Below are positions 42,813 to 52,698 of a stretch of DNA of 64,000 bases, in pieces. The position numbers and the translations under genes were made by a program. Source of the stretch: Litoribrevibacter euphylliae (GTDB lineage Bacteria > Pseudomonadota > Gammaproteobacteria > Pseudomonadales > Litoribrevibacteraceae); the NCBI RefSeq assembly GCF_042646085.1, contig NZ_JBHRSZ010000009.1, forward strand, positions 1 through 64,000. Reading direction: 5' to 3'. The notes beneath the pieces are model-generated. The model had not been told where the DNA came from and searched no databases. It worked only from the letters and a program-made list of their open reading frames with translations. The stretch's first letter is position 1; every line of letters starts with the position of its first letter.

Positions 42813-43202
42813 ATGCTCTATCTTTATCTGGGATTCTTATTAGCCAACACTTACTCGGTCGTGAAGGTCATCTACACCTCAGGTATTCCTTTTCTAACCA
42901 TTGTCTTTTCAGTGATTGTGTTTTTGATCTGGTCGTTCTTCCCTGTCATGGGCTACGGGTTAGCACGACTGTTAGGCGCCAAGGGACATGCCAATAAATA
43001 CACGCTCTTAGGATTAGGCATTGGAATATGCCTGATCGAAAAATTACTTTATGAGCAAGGAATACTTGCGAACATCGACGGTTATTTAGTGGAAGGTTAT
43101 GTCGGTATTACGGTGACAGCCATCATGTTCTTCATTGCTGCTTTCATACCTTTTGAAAAAGGGCTCAGTGCTGTACTTCCAAAACAAGCATCGTCTGTTT
43201 GA
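42813..43202 (+). CDS. hypothetical four-helix membrane protein
   Basis: About 129 residues from the ATG at 42813 (GAGAGGAACT just upstream); an in-frame TTG at 42777 is less likely. Four hydrophobic segments (LYLGFLLANTYSVVKVIY, FLTIVFSVIVFLIWSFFPVM, LLGLGIGICLIEKLLY, YVGITVTAIMFFIAAFIPF). No family recognised. Convergent with the Lrp gene. Confidence 0.6.
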   Translation: MLYLYLGFLLANTYSVVKVIYTSGIPFLTIVFSVIVFLIWSFFPVMGYGLARLLGAKGHANKYTLLGLGIGICLIEKLLYEQGILANIDGYLVEGYVGITVTAIMFFIAAFIPFEKGLSAVLPKQASSV

Positions 43203-43222
43203 ACAACAGACGTGCTGTAGAT

Positions 43223-43687
43223 TTAGACCGGAAGCTCAGATGTCAATTTAATCTTCTGCATAGGAATCTCACTCTTCACACTCTGAACTCCTTTAATGCG
43301 GGTTAAGTGCTCAACCTGGAATCGTCGATAATCATCAATATCGGCAGCCACAACACGTAAAAAGAAATCACAATCGCCAGCCATCAAGTGACATTCCACC
43401 ACTTGTGGAAATTGCTTAATTTCTTCAGCAAAGTAGTCAACACTGTCCAGATCCTGAGCTTTCAACCACACCCGAGTAAACACGGTTAACCCTTTATTCA
43501 CTTTGCTGGCATTTAATAAAGCGACATAGCGCTCAATCACGCCACTGTCTTCCAGTATCCGCACACGCCGCAAACAGGGCGAAGGAGACAAACCAACCTC
43601 CTTGGCCAGATCATTATTTTGAATACGCCCATCTTTTTGTAGTGCTCTTAAAATACGTCGATCTATCGCATCCAACTTCATTAGCAT
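43223..43687 (-). CDS. Lrp/AsnC-family transcriptional regulator
   Basis: A 154-residue regulator with an N-terminal HTH (LDAIDRRILRALQKDGRIQN, VGLSPSPCLRRVRILEDSG) and a ligand-binding RAM domain. It is divergent from azlCD, and Lrp-type proteins regulate branched-chain amino-acid export, so it is the likely regulator of the pair, perhaps as in AzlB. Confidence 0.92.
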   Translation of the reverse strand: MLMKLDAIDRRILRALQKDGRIQNNDLAKEVGLSPSPCLRRVRILEDSGVIERYVALLNASKVNKGLTVFTRVWLKAQDLDSVDYFAEEIKQFPQVVECHLMAGDCDFFLRVVAADIDDYRRFQVEHLTRIKGVQSVKSEIPMQKIKLTSELPV

Positions 43688-43823
43688 TAGATTCCAAATA
43701 AAAGTTAATTTTAGTAATTTAGTTTCAATTTATTTAATTATAAAAGCAACAAAGCAAGCCAATTCTATTCTCTTTAGCAGATAATTCACACTTCAACTTA
43801 ACCCTTTTGATAAGTGCACTGTC

Positions 43824-44642
43824 ATGAATACAGAGACTGCTACGCTACCTTTTACACCAGAAGCGCTTGCTCCTGAAACGCTAACTGGCGACTTTACTCC
43901 AAGTAACGACCCGTCAAAAAATGCGATTAAACAACGAGAGTACATTAGAGGATTGATAGCCGCGATTCCCGTCATGATTGGCTTTGTACCGGTAGCTTTG
44001 GTTCTTGGTGCACAAGCCAGCTCGAAAGGTTTAAGCCTTCTAGAAGTGCCTCTTATGACAGGTCTGAACTTTGGCGGCGGCTCTGAATTTACCGCCATGG
44101 GGTTATGGACTTCACCACCACACATTCTCTTAATCGTGACCATGTCGATGTTGGTGAACAGCCGTCATATTTTAATGGGCGCAGCCTTGGCTCCCTACAT
44201 GAAACACCTCAGCAGAAAGCAAGCCTTCCCAAGCCTCTTTCTGATGTGCGATGAAAGCTGGGCTATGGCGCTTGCCGATGCCAAGAAGAAAGGACAATCC
44301 CGAATCAGTTTTCCTTATTACCTAGGTACAGCAAGTGGCTTGTATCTAACCTGGTTGATTTTTACTACCGTGGGGGTAGCGCTTGGCCCAGCTTTAGGCG
44401 ACTTGGATCAGTTTGGCTTCGACATGGCATTTACGGCAGTGTTTCTGGTATTGCTGAAAGGCATGTGGAAAGGTGTTTCAGCTTGTCGCCCTTGGTTTGT
44501 CAGTTTAGTGGTCGCTGCCCTTACCTATTTGCTGATTCCTGGCGCATGGTATGTAGCTGCAGGGGCTATCTCAGGATTGCTGTTTTCGATTTATCAAGTA
44601 AACAAAGCTGAACAAACGGCTCAGGTAACAACTCATGAGTGA
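43824..44642 (+). CDS. azlC: AzlC-family branched-chain amino acid exporter subunit
   Basis: A 272-residue AzlC protein with about seven helices. Conserved pieces include IPVMIGFVPVALVLGAQASS, GLNFGGGSEFTAMGLW and VNSRHILMGAALAPY. It pairs with the small AzlD protein that follows to export branched-chain amino acids or analogues. The first 35 residues are an unusual soluble, Thr/Pro-rich extension. Confidence 0.9.
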   Translation: MNTETATLPFTPEALAPETLTGDFTPSNDPSKNAIKQREYIRGLIAAIPVMIGFVPVALVLGAQASSKGLSLLEVPLMTGLNFGGGSEFTAMGLWTSPPHILLIVTMSMLVNSRHILMGAALAPYMKHLSRKQAFPSLFLMCDESWAMALADAKKKGQSRISFPYYLGTASGLYLTWLIFTTVGVALGPALGDLDQFGFDMAFTAVFLVLLKGMWKGVSACRPWFVSLVVAALTYLLIPGAWYVAAGAISGLLFSIYQVNKAEQTAQVTTHE

Positions 44643-44961
44643 TGCATTGCCGACCAATGCCTTCAGCATTGATTCATTAACTCTGGTAACCATCTTATTG
44701 ATGGCTCTGACGACTTACTTAACCCGCGTCTTAGGATTCGCACTGGTTCATAACCGAACGCTGAACCCTAAGCTGATGGCAGTATTGGAAAACGTACCCG
44801 GTTGTGTGTTGATCTCTGTTATCGCACCTTCATTCGTGTCGGATCGCCCCTCCGATTTACTGGCACTAATGATTACTCTGATAGCCGCGATGCGACTGAG
44901 TTTATTGCCGACAGTGATTATAGGCGTCGTCTCAACCGGACTGCTTCGTCAGGTGCTGTAA
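44635..44961 (+). CDS. azlD: AzlD-family small membrane partner
   Basis: A 108-residue, four-helix AzlD protein (TLVTILLMALTTYLTRVLGF, LENVPGCVLISVIAPSFVSD). It overlaps azlC by eight bases, so the two are translationally coupled. Confidence 0.9.
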   Translation: MSDALPTNAFSIDSLTLVTILLMALTTYLTRVLGFALVHNRTLNPKLMAVLENVPGCVLISVIAPSFVSDRPSDLLALMITLIAAMRLSLLPTVIIGVVSTGLLRQVL

Positions 44962-45021
44962 AGATAGATAGACGACCAGTGTGCTCTTACTGCCCCATAT
45001 ACTCATATTATCAATCATTTA

Positions 45022-45041
45022 AGTGCGACTACCGTCGCACT
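45022..45041 (+). terminator. stem-loop after azlD
   Basis: AGTGCGAC-tacc-GTCGCACT, an 8-bp perfect stem 60 bases past the stop codon. No T-run follows. Confidence 0.5.
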
Positions 45042-45188
45042 GACAAACTAACGCACAAACAAACCAATGCGCCTTTGTAGACATACTTATCAGTAAGTGA
45101 CGCAATCAATATACGAGCAGCGTAAATCTATATACTATGATGTAAAAATAACATCCTAGTATTTGATTATTAGATAAAAAAGCCTCGT

Positions 45189-45935
45189 ATGCCCCAGCTC
45201 ATCAAACGTATCTTATGCTGTTTCACTTGCCTGTATTTCTTTATGTTACCGGTACATGCAGATGTCGTTGAGTTTGCTGTGGGTGAATGGGCTCCTTACA
45301 TATCCAAAAAAGACCCTAGTTCACCGTTAGAAAAAATTGTTTCCGAAGCTTATGCACTGGAAGGAATACAAGTTAAGTATAGTTATTTCCCCTGGAAACG
45401 AAGTTATGGTTACACGAAGAAAGGCAGGTATATCGGCACCTTTCCCTGGACTCACCTAAGAAGCCGGGAAGAAGACTTCAACATCAATCCCAGCCCAATT
45501 TTGAAGGACCCATCGGTCTACTTTCATCTGAAAGACACGGACTTTGAATGGGCAACCCTTACAAACCTAAAGAAGTATAGAGTCGGCGTAACCTTGGGCT
45601 ATAAAAACCAAGAAATATACAAAAGATTAGAGATCCCAGCCGAAGTAGTGCCCTACGAAGAGTTGAATTTTAAAATGATTCTCCAAGGCCGGATTGAAGT
45701 CTACGGCGCATCAAAACGCGTCGGTTACGCAATGATAAAATCGATGTTCAGCCCTGAAGATGCGGAACAGTTTACTAATCACCCAGAACCCTACACGACT
45801 GACATTTACCACATACTGTTCAGCAAACAGGCCAAAGATTCGGAAAAATATATGCGTGCATTCGAGTCCGGCTTCTCCAAGCTCAAAGCCTCTGGCCGCT
45901 ATAATGAAATCCTAAAAATATCTAACGTGGATTAA
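45189..45935 (+). CDS. periplasmic solute-binding protein-like (SBP_bac_3)
   Basis: A 248-residue exported protein (signal CCFTCLYFFMLPVHADV) of the family-3 binding-protein fold: EFAVGEWAPYISKKDPSSPL, WKRSYGYTKKGRYIGTFPWT and the hinge/tail FSKLKASGRYNEILK. Such stand-alone proteins without a permease are common in marine gammaproteobacteria and may be sensors. It is not obviously part of the cluster downstream. Confidence 0.82.
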   Translation: MPQLIKRILCCFTCLYFFMLPVHADVVEFAVGEWAPYISKKDPSSPLEKIVSEAYALEGIQVKYSYFPWKRSYGYTKKGRYIGTFPWTHLRSREEDFNINPSPILKDPSVYFHLKDTDFEWATLTNLKKYRVGVTLGYKNQEIYKRLEIPAEVVPYEELNFKMILQGRIEVYGASKRVGYAMIKSMFSPEDAEQFTNHPEPYTTDIYHILFSKQAKDSEKYMRAFESGFSKLKASGRYNEILKISNVD

Positions 45936-46218
45936 TCTAGTTATTCTCCTTTATTGTTCTATCAAAACCTTACACTTCCTGTTTTTCCTAATCTCGCCTC
46001 TTCTTAATTCCAATACCTCTAACTGCATTCATAACTCGAAGAATGTGCATGTAATTGGGCGTAATAACAATTTTCAGATTTCTTCATAAGCTTACTCAAA
46101 GCGGTTTCAAGCAACGTAAACAGCATCGGTTTGCAACACCTTATACCCGCTCCGATGAAGTTACCTTTCGTTGTTTAGCCAATAACTCCAAATCAAATGG
46201 ACGAACAGGAGAAATATA

Positions 46219-46749
46219 ATGAGCGATAAAAAAACAAACCCAAAAAAGCCAAACCATGCCAACGCTTGTTTTCTGACAACGGCTACCGTCGATGCCCTAG
46301 GTTTACCCGACAATTGCGAACCGCTTGAATTAGCTCGTCAGCTCCGCGATGAGAAAATGAACAGTGAGAAAGATCAGGCAGCCGTGGCTCTCTATTACAA
46401 GGTCGCGCCAGTCATAGTTGAACGTTCAACCAACGAAGAGTGGCACGCGTTCTGGCGTGATCACATGAGCAAAATCACAGCCTTACTGAAAAAAGGTGAG
46501 CATGAGCTTGCAAAAGAACTCTATACCTTTGCAACGGCAACTCTCATCAACCAAAAAGCCGCAACTTATAAAGATGTCGAACTGGTTAACGAAGTCTATG
46601 ACTACGGCCTAAAAGGCATAGGTAAAAGCTGGCTTCCTTACTCTGTACGTTACGCATTACTTAAAGCAGCCTTCTTTGCCGGGTTGTCTTACCAATCGGT
46701 TCGTCTTGGCTTTGCCAAAAGAAAGCATGCTGAAGTTCTCGATATTTAA
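46219..46749 (+). CDS. CFI-box-like small protein
   Basis: A 176-residue soluble protein. Near the N-terminus it reads NACFLTTATVDALGLPDNCE, then LARQLRDEKM and ALYYKVAPVIVERS. This is the order of the CFI-box module (CFIATAAYG, LRxFRD, YYxxSP) usually found as a C-terminal domain of other proteins; here it is N-terminal and followed by about 90 helical residues (KAATYKDVELVNEVYDYGLK). Function unknown. First gene of the modification cluster, with a GGAG ribosome site. Confidence 0.6.
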   Translation: MSDKKTNPKKPNHANACFLTTATVDALGLPDNCEPLELARQLRDEKMNSEKDQAAVALYYKVAPVIVERSTNEEWHAFWRDHMSKITALLKKGEHELAKELYTFATATLINQKAATYKDVELVNEVYDYGLKGIGKSWLPYSVRYALLKAAFFAGLSYQSVRLGFAKRKHAEVLDI

Positions 46750-46805
46750 TCGAGATTCAATCTTCTAAACATTCTTCGTATTAATGGATTGAGGAAGTAT
46801 TGCTG

Positions 46806-48272
46806 ATGATACCGCTCATAGACAAATTTCTGTGGAAAGGCAGTGAACACGTTTACAGTGTGCCCTGGTTAAGAAACCGAATTGAGTACAGCTCGGATCC
46901 GCAGAGAGTCCGCGCCTATCTCAAGGGCAAGAAGTTCACGCGCTCGCAACTGTCCATGGACATGCTGACTCGGTTTCACCTAAGCAATAATTCAATCGTG
47001 GTAAGTCACGATGAGCATGCTCACTTTCTAAGAGCTTTGTTCTTAGAGCGAATGCCTGCTCCAGAATGCTATCCCGATATGGCAAAGAAACTGGTTGATC
47101 AGGTCTTCAAGGCAAAAGAGCCTGTCGACACAACTGAATGCATGCCGTTATCCGGTGAGATGATTCGAGAGGTATATATCAGCCTACTTTCCAATCTATT
47201 AGGCGTTAACGTCCTCACGCCATTGCACGATTACATCAACACCATTGAATTCAAACCTGGTACCCGTCCAATGCATTTGGACGGAATCATGTATGCCTTT
47301 GGCTTACAGTTACCCGGTTTCGGGCCAATGAGAACCTTGGTTAACTGGGTATTTTTTAAAGGCGATCACTACACCCGAAAAATTGCTCAAACACTGGAAC
47401 AAATGGTCTTCGATTTCTCTACGGCTAAACCCAACAGCTGGTACGCCACATTATTGGATTTAAAAACCAGCAAACGAATCACATCAGAGCAATTTCGAGG
47501 TGAAATAACCAGCACTTTGGTTTCAGCATTTGCCCTGTCATCCGCCCTAACGTCCATGTTGCTCTGCCTGGCTGCAAGGCCTGAATACATCAGAAGCATA
47601 CAACTCAACGAGGGGTTTGCTAAACATTTCGTAAATGAGGTACTTCGTTTATACCCTCCGTTTCGTCAATTTGGTTATGAAGAAAAAGGGATTTGGAGCG
47701 AAAAAAGCAAAACCTCAAATCAGGAAGCTACGGACTTTATGGTCACCGTCTATGGCTTGCACAGAAATGAAGATATATGGGAAGACGCAGACCAATTCAA
47801 ACCTGAACGATTCTTAAACCCAGGTTCCGCAGGTGGCTGTAAATTTTTACCTTTCGGAATGAGTAAACGTTCTTGTGTTGGTCGGTTGTACTCAATGAGG
47901 TTGCTCGTAGAAGTGCTCAAGTATGTATGTTCGGAGAAAACCGCTCTCACTTTGTCTCTACCTAAAGATTTCGAAGCTGACTATATGGGGCTGCCTGAAG
48001 GCGCCAGTGGCCGTCTGGTGTCCTTCCCCATTGACGACAGAATTTGCTTTTCTTGGCCTCACGCCGAGGCTCGATCCACCCCCTCAATGGATGAGCCAAC
48101 GGTCAATACCATGAGCAATACAATGAGCAACACACAAGAGGTACAAAGGTGCCCCTACAGTAGCGATCAGAACCGATTAGCTAAGCATAAAGATAACGTC
48201 CAACAACTGCGTGCTAATCGCGAGAGCGCAGTAAATCACAAGAGAACGACAAATATAAAAAGGCCCACGTAA
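46806..48272 (+). CDS. cytochrome P450-like protein
   Basis: 488 residues from the ATG at 46806 (GAGGAAG eight bases before it). The K-helix ExxR is NEVLRLYPPFRQFG and the heme-thiolate loop is FGMSKRSCVGR, with Cys357 as the iron ligand. The I-helix segment (TSTLVSAFALSSALTSMLL) lacks the usual Gly-x-Asp/Glu-Thr-Thr, so oxygen activation may be atypical, for example peroxide-driven. A 100-residue tail follows the heme loop, with a repeat of MSNTMSNTQ at the end. It may oxidise a precursor made by its neighbours. Confidence 0.82.
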   Translation: MIPLIDKFLWKGSEHVYSVPWLRNRIEYSSDPQRVRAYLKGKKFTRSQLSMDMLTRFHLSNNSIVVSHDEHAHFLRALFLERMPAPECYPDMAKKLVDQVFKAKEPVDTTECMPLSGEMIREVYISLLSNLLGVNVLTPLHDYINTIEFKPGTRPMHLDGIMYAFGLQLPGFGPMRTLVNWVFFKGDHYTRKIAQTLEQMVFDFSTAKPNSWYATLLDLKTSKRITSEQFRGEITSTLVSAFALSSALTSMLLCLAARPEYIRSIQLNEGFAKHFVNEVLRLYPPFRQFGYEEKGIWSEKSKTSNQEATDFMVTVYGLHRNEDIWEDADQFKPERFLNPGSAGGCKFLPFGMSKRSCVGRLYSMRLLVEVLKYVCSEKTALTLSLPKDFEADYMGLPEGASGRLVSFPIDDRICFSWPHAEARSTPSMDEPTVNTMSNTMSNTQEVQRCPYSSDQNRLAKHKDNVQQLRANRESAVNHKRTTNIKRPT

Positions 48273-48329
48273 GAATTAATTTAGATCTGTGCCCAGACGA
48301 CGTTGGTAAGACATATAAGGATATACGCC

Positions 48330-49922
48330 ATGAAGATTTCGGAGAAAATTAACTGGTTATGTGACTGCCATCCTGGTGTAAACGGCATTATTTCACCAGC
48401 GACAGCACACTTAGTTGAAACCTTACTTTCATCACCAAGCAACGAATTTACTCATGAGCAAATTAAAGAGTTTAGCTTCTTTAAATATGGAAATATCGAG
48501 CAGGCTAAAACCATCGCTAAAACCTGGATTAATTCAGACGACGCCGATCTTTGGGGCATGCTTAGCCGGCTAATGAACAAGCATCCAGAATGGTCGGATC
48601 AACAGTGCAGACACCTAATCCAAACTTGGATGAAGTTGCGCCTTCAGAATGCAGAACAAGCCCAAAACACGCTGCATTGGCAACAGCGTTGGAAGAAGCA
48701 GCATCATAATTTATTAAAAAAAGGCTTAGCGAACACACAGCGAATGAGCTGGGCTGAACTATGCCGTTATTGTGAAATCTGGACCGTCTGTCGCCGTATA
48801 ATGCCTCCTTTCAGTGGGATTGCGTCAACCTTGTTATCCTTGATCTCACCGGAAGACACAAAAACAAACCACTCACAACAACTTACCAGTGATCATTCGA
48901 CGATTGCCGATATCTCTAAAGCACCAGATATCCTTGTCATTACGCCACATGAGAACATCGCAGAGTTTCTCGAGTTCAATTCGTCCAAACAGCTCGTTTG
49001 GGCACTAGAAAACAGTGGCTTCAGTTGGTTAACCAAACAACCTTGGGATAAAACTCTCGTACTCGATTCAGCCGTAACCAAAGGTGTAATTTTCTGGAGC
49101 TATCGGCACAGACGCAATGATTATGTTCACCATGCAATGGCTGTTGAAAAAGCCTGTATAGGAAAGAACATTCCGGTTATCAATAGCATCATCAAAGGGT
49201 GGGATAGCAGACATTCCACAGTGCTTGAGAATCTACGCTTTGCGGGTATCCCCTGCCCGAGTTTCCAAAAGTTTACTCAGGTTAAAGACATCAAACTCAA
49301 CTACCCTTTGATTCTTCGAGTGGATGGCGTTCACCGAGGTCAGCAAATGCATCTGGTTCATTGCGCTCAAGAAGCAACAAAACTCATCAACAGAATACGC
49401 TGCGAATTTCTGAATGCACCTAGCGGCACTCGTGTATGGCCGCAACCCAATCTCGCCGTTGAGTTCATTGATGTCTCAGATCAACAGCACCAATACCAGA
49501 AGCGACGTGCTTATGTGATTGGAGATCAGCTGCTGTTAAGGCACCTCACGATCAGCAATCACTGGCTTGTGAATTTTGCATCTAAAGAAGCCTTTGAAGA
49601 TTCAAAACAAGCCAATCACGAATTTTTAACGTCAGGTGAACCCCAACCGGAATTACTTGTAAACGCGGGTCTTGCCAGCGGTTCTGAAATCACCGCGTTG
49701 GATTATGCAAAGAAACCGGATGGAAGCTATGTCTTCTGGGAAGCCAATCGCCACTTCAGAATGAATGGAGACAAAGACTACAGCCTTCCAGATATTGAAA
49801 ATGAAGAGAAAGCAAAACGAAGATTTGCAAAGAATCGCAAACTTGGTGAGGCCCTATTAACCCTCCTTCAAGAACGATTTGGCCCTGCCATACACAACCA
49901 CCGCTCAATTACGAGTGCCTAG
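48330..49922 (+). CDS. ATP-grasp-like ligase
   Basis: 530 residues from the ATG at 48330 (AAGGATATACGCC before it). The first 180 are helical and unrecognised. The rest follows the ATP-grasp layout: PVINSIIKGWDSRHSTVLEN, AGIPCPSFQKFTQV, YPLILRVDGVHRGQQMHLVH (in place of the usual Lys the strand has Arg) and a C-terminal metal/ATP segment GSYVFWEANRHFRMNGD. Such enzymes form peptide or amide bonds. It precedes the acidic poly-Asp protein, a candidate partner. Confidence 0.65.
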   Translation: MKISEKINWLCDCHPGVNGIISPATAHLVETLLSSPSNEFTHEQIKEFSFFKYGNIEQAKTIAKTWINSDDADLWGMLSRLMNKHPEWSDQQCRHLIQTWMKLRLQNAEQAQNTLHWQQRWKKQHHNLLKKGLANTQRMSWAELCRYCEIWTVCRRIMPPFSGIASTLLSLISPEDTKTNHSQQLTSDHSTIADISKAPDILVITPHENIAEFLEFNSSKQLVWALENSGFSWLTKQPWDKTLVLDSAVTKGVIFWSYRHRRNDYVHHAMAVEKACIGKNIPVINSIIKGWDSRHSTVLENLRFAGIPCPSFQKFTQVKDIKLNYPLILRVDGVHRGQQMHLVHCAQEATKLINRIRCEFLNAPSGTRVWPQPNLAVEFIDVSDQQHQYQKRRAYVIGDQLLLRHLTISNHWLVNFASKEAFEDSKQANHEFLTSGEPQPELLVNAGLASGSEITALDYAKKPDGSYVFWEANRHFRMNGDKDYSLPDIENEEKAKRRFAKNRKLGEALLTLLQERFGPAIHNHRSITSA

Positions 49923-49949
49923 AAGTTCAACAACGCAATGGAGAAAACA

Positions 49950-50693
<744 letters not shown>

Positions 50694-50865
50694 GTACCAT
50701 GGCTAAAAAGCAAGCCTAAGAGCCAAGACTAAGAGCCAAAGTTCCGCGAGTCATTCAATCGTTTTGTTGTAGTGACTCCGGACTTTGAGCTCATCCATTC
50801 ATTGAAGGAAAAATCAGCAAGACGTTAAGTGATGTCTAAAGAATTGATTCATATAGGACTGATAA

Positions 50866-52698
50866 ATGAGCTGTATCTCCAGTAAATTCAAAACTGTTTT
50901 ATTACCGGCCAAGAAAGCACTTGAAGACCGCCTACTGCTTCAACCAGACAACATCATTCATCTCTTTGATCAATTTCAAGAAACCGATGACACACTCTAT
51001 GACGTGTATGTTCAGTTATGGGTAAAGGGAAGCCCTCGCTCAACAGGCGTTATACATCAAACATCACTTCATAAAGCAGTTTATCAGGCCACCATTTTTG
51101 CCCTTGATGTCTCTTGTGTTGATGGTCAACTTGTTAGAAGCGAGATAGATCAGTTAAGCATTGAAGTCGCCATCAAAGAATCTGAAATAACAATCCAAAA
51201 ACCTTATGTGTTCGGTGCAGAGAATAGTCTCAATGAATATAAACATGGCCTTCGAATCAAAACGGCTGACAATGCATTTGATCTCTTACCCGCTCAAATC
51301 ATTCAAAAACAGTTAAAGACGCTAGGCCAACAAATTGAGGCTTTACTCGAACGTGTTAGTCTCGACCGCTCCATTTTTGAAGATAGCCAAACCTCGCTGC
51401 TTGAAACCCAGTGGCGACACTTTGTCGGGCACGCAAATTCAACAGCATCGTTTGAAAATCCGCAAACACTTACACGGCATCGCCTGGAGTATTTCGAAAA
51501 ACTATCAACCCACTCGATGTTGGATGCAGCAATTGAGTGCGGTACACGCCTTATCAATACTCAAGCGGTGGATGGCACCTATCTCTATTCCTACCAAGCA
51601 TGGAAAAACCTTCAAAGCAATGAAAACTACAACGTAGTCAGACTGGCTGGCACTGCATTTTCAATTTCCATGCTCTCCAATAAGCTGAAGCATACTCACA
51701 ACAGTGAACCTTTTGCTGCCAGTGCCAATGCGTGTTTACGCTATTTGCTGTATCTAAGTAAAACCACACCTTATATCCCAAATGGGATTTACATCCCTCA
51801 AGAAGCCTTTGGGCTTAACAGTCATACCGGCAAATTAGGAACGACTGCTCTCACCCTGCTCGCACTCCAATTTGGTGATTTTTATACCCGTTACGCAAAA
51901 GAACGAGAGGCATTAATTGAAACCGTACTATTCATGCAGAGGTCAGATGGCGCCTTCTTCACTTATGTGCCTACCGAATTTTCAATGGTGCCTCGGTTTA
52001 AGCTTTCTTCTCAGAACTATTTCCCCGGCGAAGCACTATTGGCCTTATGTTATGAGCTGGAACACGGGTTTCGAGCGGATATTGCTGAGGTGATCGTTCG
52101 ATCTTTCAAGTACTATCGCGCACATTTCAGCAAAACACCGGATACGGCGTTTGTGCTCTGGCAAGTCAGCGCTTGGGTCAAGTTTTACAACCTTATGCTT
52201 CATCAACCAGAGCTACATGCAATCACTCAAAATCACAAACTACTGTTTCATGATGTTGCCAATTTTGTTTACGACCAAACGGATTGGATCATTCGCCACC
52301 AATATGACGAAGACAACACCGACATTCCCGAGTTTGTCGGTGGCTTTCCTAATGATAAACCGCCCCACAGCGTTTCATCTTGCTATATTGAAGCAATCAT
52401 CCGAGCCACGGAACTGGCCGCCCTAAGGAAAGATAGAGGCCATGTAGAACGGTATCGAAAATCAGCACTGAAAGGTTTAGCCTTCTTACGACGACTTCAG
52501 ATCAAGAAAGAAGAAGCCTTTTTAGTGCTAGACCCGACTAAATCCGTAGGGGGAATATCCGGGACATTAACCTCATTTCAACTACGCAACGACAGAGATC
52601 AACACGCCATCACCGCGTATCTTGCAGCTGTTGAAAGCCTCAGTTTATTTGATACAACACCAGTTCAAACTGCGATTAAAGAGGAAGCCTTACTGTGA
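50866..52698 (+). CDS. AMMECR1-like domain fused to an alpha-toroid domain
   Basis: 610 residues. Residues about 45-190 resemble AMMECR1 (STGVIHQTSLHKAVYQATIF, then LSIEVAIKESEI and NAFDLLPAQIIQKQLKTLGQ). From about 215 on there are repeated helix pairs as in the (alpha/alpha)6 toroids of glucuronyl-C5-epimerases and six-hairpin enzymes (GTRLINTQAVDGTYLYSYQA, LETVLFMQRSDGAFFTYVP, SSQNYFPGEALLALCYELE, QNHKLLFHDVANFVYDQTDW). AMMECR1's substrate is unknown and this fusion is not one I have met. The stop overlaps the next gene's GTG, so the two are coupled. Confidence 0.6.
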   Translation: MSCISSKFKTVLLPAKKALEDRLLLQPDNIIHLFDQFQETDDTLYDVYVQLWVKGSPRSTGVIHQTSLHKAVYQATIFALDVSCVDGQLVRSEIDQLSIEVAIKESEITIQKPYVFGAENSLNEYKHGLRIKTADNAFDLLPAQIIQKQLKTLGQQIEALLERVSLDRSIFEDSQTSLLETQWRHFVGHANSTASFENPQTLTRHRLEYFEKLSTHSMLDAAIECGTRLINTQAVDGTYLYSYQAWKNLQSNENYNVVRLAGTAFSISMLSNKLKHTHNSEPFAASANACLRYLLYLSKTTPYIPNGIYIPQEAFGLNSHTGKLGTTALTLLALQFGDFYTRYAKEREALIETVLFMQRSDGAFFTYVPTEFSMVPRFKLSSQNYFPGEALLALCYELEHGFRADIAEVIVRSFKYYRAHFSKTPDTAFVLWQVSAWVKFYNLMLHQPELHAITQNHKLLFHDVANFVYDQTDWIIRHQYDEDNTDIPEFVGGFPNDKPPHSVSSCYIEAIIRATELAALRKDRGHVERYRKSALKGLAFLRRLQIKKEEAFLVLDPTKSVGGISGTLTSFQLRNDRDQHAITAYLAAVESLSLFDTTPVQTAIKEEALL

